DNA of 11,635 bases, taken from contig JBAQKP010000232.1 in the NCBI GenBank assembly GCA_049301135.1, positions 1 to 11,635 of the forward strand, in the 5' to 3' direction. Of the stretch, positions 6,386-11,635 are shown in pieces (position 1 is the stretch's first letter; the number at the start of each line of letters is the position of its first letter). The notes under the pieces are model-generated. The model did not search any database, had not been told where the DNA came from, and saw nothing but the letters and a program-made list of their open reading frames with translations. A program made the translations under genes and the position numbers. The DNA comes from JAYXXU01 sp049301135. GTDB lineage: Bacteria > Pseudomonadota > Gammaproteobacteria > Pseudomonadales > Moraxellaceae.

Positions 6386-6924
6386 GTGGGCTGCTCCAAA
6401 TTGGCAATAAACGCCGGCAAAAAACACTCTTGCACCAGCAGTGGCTGACCGTGCCAGACATAACGACTACGCCGCGCCCAGCCGTGTGCTAAACAAGCCA
6501 CTTGACGGGTGCAGGCTGGTTGATGACGGGCAAACAACAACGAGCCAAGCGAACGCCGCCCCAAATAACGCAGGCGACGCGCCTGACCGCGTAAACTACT
6601 GATTGGAATCACACTACGGGCAAACACCCAAGGCACATCATCTGAGCCAAATAAGTACACCTCTCGCACCCACGCCCACTGTCCTGTCGGAATCTTGAGC
6701 AACAAGGCTTCGTCAGCCGTCGGGCGCAGCAACTGCTCACGCAGCGGTTGTACCCGAAACTGGCCATGCGCTTGCTGGCGCAGTTGTTGGGTTAACGATC
6801 CGTGTGCCGTTAACCACGGCCAAATCGTTACGGGTCGCTTGGCCAGTCGCAGCGGCGATTGCCACGGCTGCTGCGAATCAGGTGATTGGGCGGAACGTAA
6901 AACGGTAGATAACGAGTCAGGCAT
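6373..6924 (-). CDS. ubiC: Chorismate pyruvate-lyase
   Basis: This 183-residue cytoplasmic enzyme converts chorismate to 4-hydroxybenzoate and pyruvate, supplying UbiA's substrate. Family marks are WLTAHGSLTQQLR (37-49), WVREVYLFG (85-93), PWVFARSVIP (98-107), YLGRRSLGSLLF (120-131), and WARRSRY with PLLVQECFLP (149-170). Arg87 and Glu166 align by motif with the E. coli ligand-binding Arg76 and Glu155. It is slightly longer than the E. coli enzyme (165), mostly at the N-terminus. The ATG at 6924 lacks a good Shine-Dalgarno, so the exact start is less certain than the family. On the minus strand upstream, TGCTATGCT (extended -10 type, around 6968-6960) with TTGTCA 20 bases earlier (6991-6986) is a weak promoter candidate. 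Expression from the DUF4124 gene upstream is also possible. Confidence 0.93.
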   Translation of the reverse strand: MPDSLSTVLRSAQSPDSQQPWQSPLRLAKRPVTIWPWLTAHGSLTQQLRQQAHGQFRVQPLREQLLRPTADEALLLKIPTGQWAWVREVYLFGSDDVPWVFARSVIPISSLRGQARRLRYLGRRSLGSLLFARHQPACTRQVACLAHGWARRSRYVWHGQPLLVQECFLPAFIANLEQPTCPH

Positions 6925-7005
6925 TTTGAGCTTGCAAGCAGCAACGATCTGCTGATCTTAGCATAGCAGCAGCCCGCTACTCATTTGACAACAGGCTTGT
7001 TCTTG

Positions 7006-7548
7006 TTAAGGCTTACGCCGATTCGGCGCGAGGCTACTTGGTTGCTGCACCACAAAGCTCACTGAGCTTTCACCCAGCATCCGGCCATCTTCACTCAGCA
7101 CTCGGGCAACCACCATATGCTCACCGCGATCCAAGCCCTCTGTTGCAATCGAGGCACTTTCGCCTAAGGCACGACCGGCCAAACTGACCACGATCCGATC
7201 ACCCGCCGCCAACGGCACATCGGTATTCACCGCCACCTCTAGCGTGTCTTGTGGCTTAATCAGCACCTGACCGGCAGCAGGCGAACTAAAGCTGACCTGA
7301 TAACGCACGGGTCGATTGGCGCGGGTTTGCCGCGCTTCGACCTGATTAGCGCGGGCAATATCCTCCGGATTCATACCCGGAATAATCGACAGCGGCGGTA
7401 GGTTAACCCGTTCGGCATTGCGCTTCGGCGTATCACTAAACGTGACATTGCCACGCGCATCAACCGAGCGATAAATCTCCGCCTGCGCCGCACCACTCAG
7501 CAGCAACACTGGCAACAGCCAGACCCCGACCCATTTTAATTTTGGCAT
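7006..7548 (-). CDS. Secreted DUF4124 protein
   Basis: This is a 180-residue exported protein. A signal peptide is clear: basic start MPKLK, hydrophobic WVGVWLLPVLLLSG, and a cleavage site after AQA (residue 23). The mature N-terminus EIYRSVDARGNVTFSDTP (24-41) is the DUF4124 signature. After a linker with a proline-rich patch, residues about 83-168 alternate hydrophobic and polar and look like an Ig-like beta-sandwich (start YQVSFSSPAAGQ). No cysteine is seen in the mature part, so it is not a lipoprotein and has no disulfides. The function of DUF4124 proteins is unknown; periplasmic or envelope location is inferred. GGAG (7561-7558) lies nine bases before the ATG. It is 81 bases upstream of ubiC on the same strand and divergent from dnaE. 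Confidence 0.85.
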   Translation of the reverse strand: MPKLKWVGVWLLPVLLLSGAAQAEIYRSVDARGNVTFSDTPKRNAERVNLPPLSIIPGMNPEDIARANQVEARQTRANRPVRYQVSFSSPAAGQVLIKPQDTLEVAVNTDVPLAAGDRIVVSLAGRALGESASIATEGLDRGEHMVVARVLSEDGRMLGESSVSFVVQQPSSLAPNRRKP

Positions 7549-7614
7549 GCAATAACTCTCCGCTTCGCCCCGCCGGTCTGCTCGTGGATCGACAGGGTGG
7601 GTAACGCTATAGTT

Positions 7615-7642
7615 TGGACACGATGACCCACTGTACTATTCT
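7615..7642 (+). promoter_or_regulatory. Candidate distal sigma70-like promoter toward dnaE
   Basis: TGGACA (7615-7620, five of six matches) is followed after 16 bases by TATTCT (7637-7642, four of six). It would give a leader of about 190 bases before dnaE. The leader shows no clear riboswitch or attenuator; its only open frames are short and unconvincing. Confidence 0.3.
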
Positions 7643-7792
7643 GAGTTTTATTCAGCAATTGGCAAACATGGATTATTCCAGCAGATTGACCCTCCGCATG
7701 TGTCTCACTGTGCCATCATTTACGGCGATAGCAACCGAATCTAGCGTTTGCTGCAACATCTACAACATCAATGTCGGCCAAGCACACACGCA

Positions 7793-7801
7793 TGTTATGA
7801 T
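7793..7801 (+). promoter_or_regulatory. Candidate extended -10 promoter of dnaE
   Basis: TGTTATGAT is a full TGn extended -10 plus TATGAT, matching TATAAT in five of six. The -35 position (7773-7778, GTCGGC) is poor, as is tolerated with extended -10 elements. A start near 7808 would place the GGGAG ribosome site (7817-7821) about ten bases into the transcript. Confidence 0.45.
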
Positions 7802-7837
7802 TTCGGACTGACACACGGGAGCGAAACAAAATTGGGC

Positions 7838-10800
7838 ATGCAGTTTATTCATCTGGGCGTACACAGCGAGTTTTCAGTCACCGATTCGATTGTACGGATT
7901 GGCGATCTGGTGAAAGCTGCGGCACAAGACCGGATGCCCGCACTTGCCTTGACCGATTTGTCCAACCTGTATGCTGCGGTAAAATTTTATAAAGCCTGTA
8001 CCAGCAAAGGCATTAAGCCAATCCTCGGCAGTGAAATTCGACTCGGCGATGATCGACTCAGTGAGGCTGGCGGCCGTGCCACACTACTGGCGATGGATCA
8101 AACCGGCTGGCGACATTTGACCGAAATCGTGTCGTTGGGGTTTACCGATGGCCTGCGACTCGGCATCCCCTGTATCGAACGCGACTGGATATTTGCCAAG
8201 TCTGACGGCCTGATCGCGATTCTCGGCCTGCACAGCGATGTCGGCCAAGCGCTCGCGGGCGCGACACCCGAAAAGGCGCTGCCGATCTTACACGAGTGGC
8301 AGCAGCGCTTTGGCGACCGCGTGTACTTGTCGATCTGCCGTACCCAGCGCGATGGCGAAGACGACTATATCGAACAGGTGTTAACGATCGCCGCGCAGAC
8401 TGGGGTCGGTGTGGTCGCGCATAACGACGTGCGCTTTATGCAAGCAGATGATTTTGAGGCACATGAAGCACGGGTCTGCATTGCAGGCGGTCATGTGTTG
8501 GGCGATGAAAAACGTCCGAAACACTACTCTTCGGAACAGTATTTTAAACGCCAAGCCGACATGCTGGCGCTGTTCTCCGACTTGCCCGCGGTACTCGCCA
8601 ACACGGTTGAAATCGCCAAGCGCTGTAGTGTGACCATGACACTCGGCAAGAATTACTTGCCGGACTTTCCAGTACCGGATGGTTATGACATTGCGCGTTA
8701 TTTTGCCGAGCGCTCTGAGCAAGGTTTAGAAGATCGTTTGGCTGATTTATACCCGATTGCCGAGCGGACTGACGCTTGGCCAGCGATCCGTCAGCCGTAT
8801 GACGAACGGCTACAATTTGAAATTAAAACCATCTTAGACATGGGCTTCCCTGGTTATTTTTTGATTGTAATGGACTTTATCCAATGGGCAAAAAATAACG
8901 GCGTGCCGGTCGGCCCTGGTCGTGGTTCAGGTGCAGGTTCGTTGGTTGCGTATAGTCTAAAAATCACTGATCTTGACCCACTGGCCTATGACTTGCTGTT
9001 TGAACGCTTCTTGAACCCTGAACGGGTGTCGATGCCCGACTTTGACGTGGATTTTTGTATTGCTGGCCGTGATCGGGTAATCGACTATGTGGCGCAAGCC
9101 TATGGCCGTGAAGCCGTGTCGCAGATCATTACCTTCGGCACCATGGCCGCCAAAGCGGTGGTGCGTGATGTGGCGCGGGTACAAAGCAAATCTTACGGAC
9201 TGGCGGATCGCATCTCCAAGCTGATTCCAAAAACACCGGGCATTTCGCTGATCGAGGCACTCGAGCAAGAACCGCAACTCAAAGACATCGTGACCAATCC
9301 AGCCCATATGGATTATGACGATGCCGCCGAAATCTGGGAAATGGCACTCAAGCTCGAAGGCATTTGTCGTAATGTCGGCAAACATGCCGGTGGTGTATTG
9401 ATCGCACCAGGTAAAATTACTGATTTTTCGGCCGTGTATTGCGATGAAGAAGGCTCACGGGTCAGTCAGTTTGACAAAGACGATGTCGAAGCGATTGGAC
9501 TGGTCAAATTTGACTTCTTAGGTCTACGCAATCTGACCGTCATCGACGCAGCAATGGCGGCGATTAACCAACAGCGCGCCAGTGAAGGCTTGGCCGAACT
9601 CGACTTGGCCAAACTACCGCTGGACGATACCCCGTCGTATCAGTTGCTCAAAGACGCGAAAACTACCGCCGTGTTCCAGCTTGAAAGCGCTGGCATGAAA
9701 AAATATCTGGCCAAGCTAAAGCCCTCCAACATCGAAGACGTGATTGCCATGTGTGCGCTGTATCGGCCGGGGCCACTTGATGCCGGTATGGTCGATATGT
9801 ATATCAACCGCAAACACGGTCTGGAAGAAGTGGTGTATGACCATCCTGATCTGGCCACCATCTTGGGCAATACCTACGGGGTTATTGTCTATCAAGAACA
9901 GGTGATGCAGATCTCGCAGGTGCTGGCCGGTTATACGCTCGGCGGTGCCGACATGCTGCGCCGTGCGATGGGCAAGAAAAAACCCGAAGAAATGGCCAAG
10001 CAGCGCGAAATTTTTGTGACTGGCGCAACCAACCGTGAGATCGATCCAAAAGTGTCCGGTGGCATTTTTGATTTGATGGAAAAATTCGCCGGTTATGGCT
10101 TTAATAAATCCCACTCGGCGGCTTATGGGATTGTGGCGTATCAGACCGCATGGCTCAAAGCACACTACCCTGCCGAATTTATGGCCGCAGTGCTGACCTC
10201 AGAAATGCAAAACACCGACAATATCGTGTTTTTGATTGATGACTGTCGCAGCCTTGGGCTGACCATTCTACCGCCGAGCGTCAATCATTCAGACTTTCGC
10301 TTCCGTGCCGCTGATCCAAAAACCATCGTCTATGGCTTAGGCGCGATTAAAGGAGTTGGTGAAGCGGCGGTGTTGTCAGTGGTTGACACTCGCCAACACG
10401 ACGGCAATTTTTCCGATTTGTTTGATTTTTGCCATCGAATCGACCTGAAAAAAGCCAACAAACGCACACTTGATGCCCTGATTCGCGCCGGTGCGATGGA
10501 TTGTTTTGGTGATGAGCGTGCCAGCCTGATGGATCAGTTGCCCGAAGCGGTGCAAGCGGCCGAGCAAGCCCGTCAAAACCGCGAATCCGGTACGTTTGAT
10601 CTGTTCGGCGAGGTAACCGAGCTACAGCGCAAACCGAATGCAAGCCGTCATCTGGTCTGGAGTGATGAAGTCCGCCTAAAAGGCGAGCGTGATACGCTTG
10701 GTTTGTATTTAACCGGTCATCCGATTGATATTTATCAACATGAACTGAAACGACTGATCCCCAATCGCCTCAATGCCGTCAGTAGCACGCGTCGTGGCAG

Positions 10801-11338
10801 CACCACAGTATTTGCTGGTTTGGTGATGGATATCAAAAATTTTGGCAACCGGATTGTGATTGTATTGGATGACGGCACTGCCCGTTTGGAAGTCGGCACG
10901 GGGCAAGAAAAGTTCAACCGCTACAAAGACCTGCTACAAATCGAGCAGATCGTGGTGATCGAAGGCGAAGTGTATGAACGCGACGGCGCAGAGCGACCCA
11001 GCGCACGCCTGAACAAAGCCTTTGGCATGAATGAGATTCGCAGTAAGCGGGCAAATGCAATCACGCTGACCCCAGCAGCAACGCTGCTGCACGCGGATTT
11101 TGCCCGACAACTCCAGCAGCTTATTTTACCGTATTGTAGTGGCGACAGTCGGCGCATTCCGATTCAACTGCAACTCGAACACCAGTATGCGCAGCTACAA
11201 CTTGAGCTTGGTGCGGCATATTGGGTCAGGCCAGAAGATGGCTTATTGCGTGAATTACGGGATTTTTTCGGTAAAGCGGCCATTTTAGTGCAATATCAAC
11301 TGAAGACACGGCCAGCAGCCGCGATGCTGACTGGCTGA
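7838..11338 (+). CDS. dnaE: DNA polymerase III alpha subunit
   Basis: This is a 1166-residue replicative polymerase; E. coli DnaE has 1160. The N-terminal PHP domain (from FIHLGVHSEFS) carries LALTDLSNLYAAVKF, so the metal-binding His of active PHP domains (TDHGN) is missing, as in E. coli, where proofreading is by DnaQ. Polymerase marks are VGPGRGSGAGSLVAYSL, MPDFDVDFC with catalytic Asp401 and Asp403 (E. coli numbering is the same), KFDFLGLRNLTVID with the third Asp at 559 (E. coli 555), and YGFNKSHSAAYG. A helix-hairpin-helix (GLGAIKGVGEAAV) lies near 830-845. A clamp-binding motif TFDLF is at 919-923, matching E. coli QADMF. An OB-fold covers about 987-1070. ATG 7838 matches family starts, but TTG 7832 is in frame and better spaced from GGGAG (7817-7821). 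Confidence 0.98.
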   Translation: MQFIHLGVHSEFSVTDSIVRIGDLVKAAAQDRMPALALTDLSNLYAAVKFYKACTSKGIKPILGSEIRLGDDRLSEAGGRATLLAMDQTGWRHLTEIVSLGFTDGLRLGIPCIERDWIFAKSDGLIAILGLHSDVGQALAGATPEKALPILHEWQQRFGDRVYLSICRTQRDGEDDYIEQVLTIAAQTGVGVVAHNDVRFMQADDFEAHEARVCIAGGHVLGDEKRPKHYSSEQYFKRQADMLALFSDLPAVLANTVEIAKRCSVTMTLGKNYLPDFPVPDGYDIARYFAERSEQGLEDRLADLYPIAERTDAWPAIRQPYDERLQFEIKTILDMGFPGYFLIVMDFIQWAKNNGVPVGPGRGSGAGSLVAYSLKITDLDPLAYDLLFERFLNPERVSMPDFDVDFCIAGRDRVIDYVAQAYGREAVSQIITFGTMAAKAVVRDVARVQSKSYGLADRISKLIPKTPGISLIEALEQEPQLKDIVTNPAHMDYDDAAEIWEMALKLEGICRNVGKHAGGVLIAPGKITDFSAVYCDEEGSRVSQFDKDDVEAIGLVKFDFLGLRNLTVIDAAMAAINQQRASEGLAELDLAKLPLDDTPSYQLLKDAKTTAVFQLESAGMKKYLAKLKPSNIEDVIAMCALYRPGPLDAGMVDMYINRKHGLEEVVYDHPDLATILGNTYGVIVYQEQVMQISQVLAGYTLGGADMLRRAMGKKKPEEMAKQREIFVTGATNREIDPKVSGGIFDLMEKFAGYGFNKSHSAAYGIVAYQTAWLKAHYPAEFMAAVLTSEMQNTDNIVFLIDDCRSLGLTILPPSVNHSDFRFRAADPKTIVYGLGAIKGVGEAAVLSVVDTRQHDGNFSDLFDFCHRIDLKKANKRTLDALIRAGAMDCFGDERASLMDQLPEAVQAAEQARQNRESGTFDLFGEVTELQRKPNASRHLVWSDEVRLKGERDTLGLYLTGHPIDIYQHELKRLIPNRLNAVSSTRRGSTTVFAGLVMDIKNFGNRIVIVLDDGTARLEVGTGQEKFNRYKDLLQIEQIVVIEGEVYERDGAERPSARLNKAFGMNEIRSKRANAITLTPAATLLHADFARQLQQLILPYCSGDSRRIPIQLQLEHQYAQLQLELGAAYWVRPEDGLLRELRDFFGKAAILVQYQLKTRPAAAMLTG

Positions 11339-11534
11339 TCAAACGCTAGGCACTGGCTCGTTACGGACTTGTTACCGACTAGGCAGCCATTTTAACTGTC
11401 ATTTCTCGTGCAGCAGTCGATTGCCAAACTGCAAAGCTTCCCATAGAATCCACCACATAGGGCTTACTCCAGCATGCAAAGATGTCTGGCCAATCAACCG
11501 ATTCGTGGCTGCCCATTTACCTGAGAACATCGTT
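11339..11534 (+). other. Intergenic region between dnaE and hpt-type gene
   Basis: No gene was found in these 196 bases. A 7-bp direct repeat CTAGGCA occurs at 11346-11352 and 11379-11385. The only terminator-like structure is a weak TGGCT/AGCCA pairing (11354-11358 with 11385-11389) followed by TTTT, with a 26-base loop. A good promoter for the next gene lies at 11421-11449. Confidence 0.5.
11421..11449 (+). promoter_or_regulatory. Sigma70-like promoter of the Hpt gene
   Basis: TTGCCA (11421-11426) and TAGAAT (11444-11449) are separated by exactly 17 bases. They match the consensus in four and five of six positions. The expected transcript start is near 11456, giving a leader of roughly 80 bases before the ATG at 11535. 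This is the best housekeeping promoter seen by eye in the window. Confidence 0.6.
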
Positions 11535-11635
11535 ATGCACACGCCGATTAACCCATCGCAATTGCAAGAGCTACGCGAATTATTAGATGAAGAGTTTGAT
11601 TCGTTGCTGCGCAGCTATTTGGTCGATAGTCAAAC
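11535..11635 (+). CDS. Hpt (histidine phosphotransfer) domain protein, N-terminus only
   Basis: Thirty-three codons are present before the window ends. They start MHTPINPSQLQELRELLDEE and continue FDSLLRSYLVDSQ. A short lead-in, then an amphipathic helix of the form LxELxxxLDEEFxxLLxxYLxDS, is typical of small stand-alone Hpt proteins, which pass phosphate between response-regulator receivers through a His. That His would lie beyond the window, so the call rests on the first helix alone. The ribosome site is weak (GAG at 11523-11525, nine bases upstream). A good promoter precedes it, so it is probably transcribed independently of dnaE. Confidence 0.65.
   Translation, partial: MHTPINPSQLQELRELLDEEFDSLLRSYLVDSQ

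Noticed and set aside
7614..7811. 65-residue frame upstream of dnaE as a leader peptide
   Set aside because: It starts at TTG without a ribosome site, lacks a codon run typical of attenuation, and overlaps the probable promoter elements.
9640..10165. Antisense frames within dnaE
   Set aside because: They are shadows of a strongly conserved polymerase gene and show no independent coding evidence.
11354..11393. TGGCT/AGCCA pairing before TTTT after dnaE as an intrinsic terminator
   Set aside because: A five-base stem closing a 26-base loop is not a stable terminator; the inner CGG/CCG pairing adds little.

Overview
The window (about 52-54% GC by eye) looks like ordinary chromosome of a gammaproteobacterium. 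The DnaE sequence, the ubiC-ubiA pair and the DUF4124 and Hpt neighbours most resemble Moraxellaceae (Acinetobacter/Perlucidibaca relatives). That placement is inferred from remembered family sequences, not from a search. No tRNA, rRNA, insertion sequence, integrase or CRISPR array is visible.

Region 1 (1-3169, minus strand) is a compact conserved operon: a circularly permuted ATP-grasp protein, a short alpha-E protein, a transglutaminase-like protein and, 200 bases further on, the first ten codons of an Anbu-type (proteasome-related) peptidase cut by the window edge. The first three genes are joined by two ATGA stop/start overlaps, each with a good Shine-Dalgarno inside the upstream gene. 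This set is known from comparative genomics as a predicted peptide-synthesis, tagging and processing system whose substrate is still unknown. It is the most interesting part of the window.

Region 2 (3170-3615) is a 446-base divergent intergenic region with unusual structure: a perfect 14-bp palindrome just upstream of the ATP-grasp start, a dense cluster of GCAC/GTGC tetramers, and an interrupted hairpin. On its other side (3616-4650, plus) is a WYL-domain transcription regulator, a natural candidate controller of the ATP-grasp operon.

Region 3 (4845-5456, plus) is a lone TerD-family protein with no ter operon around it and a modified calcium-loop region.

Region 4 (7548 down to 5498, minus) holds a secreted DUF4124 protein, ubiC (chorismate pyruvate-lyase) and ubiA (4-hydroxybenzoate polyprenyltransferase). 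The last two overlap by 13 bases and carry out the first two committed steps of ubiquinone synthesis.

Region 5 (7838-11635, plus) holds dnaE, the replicative DNA polymerase III alpha subunit, complete with its catalytic aspartates at positions equivalent to E. coli. It is followed by a good sigma70-like promoter and the start of an Hpt phosphotransfer protein that runs off the window.
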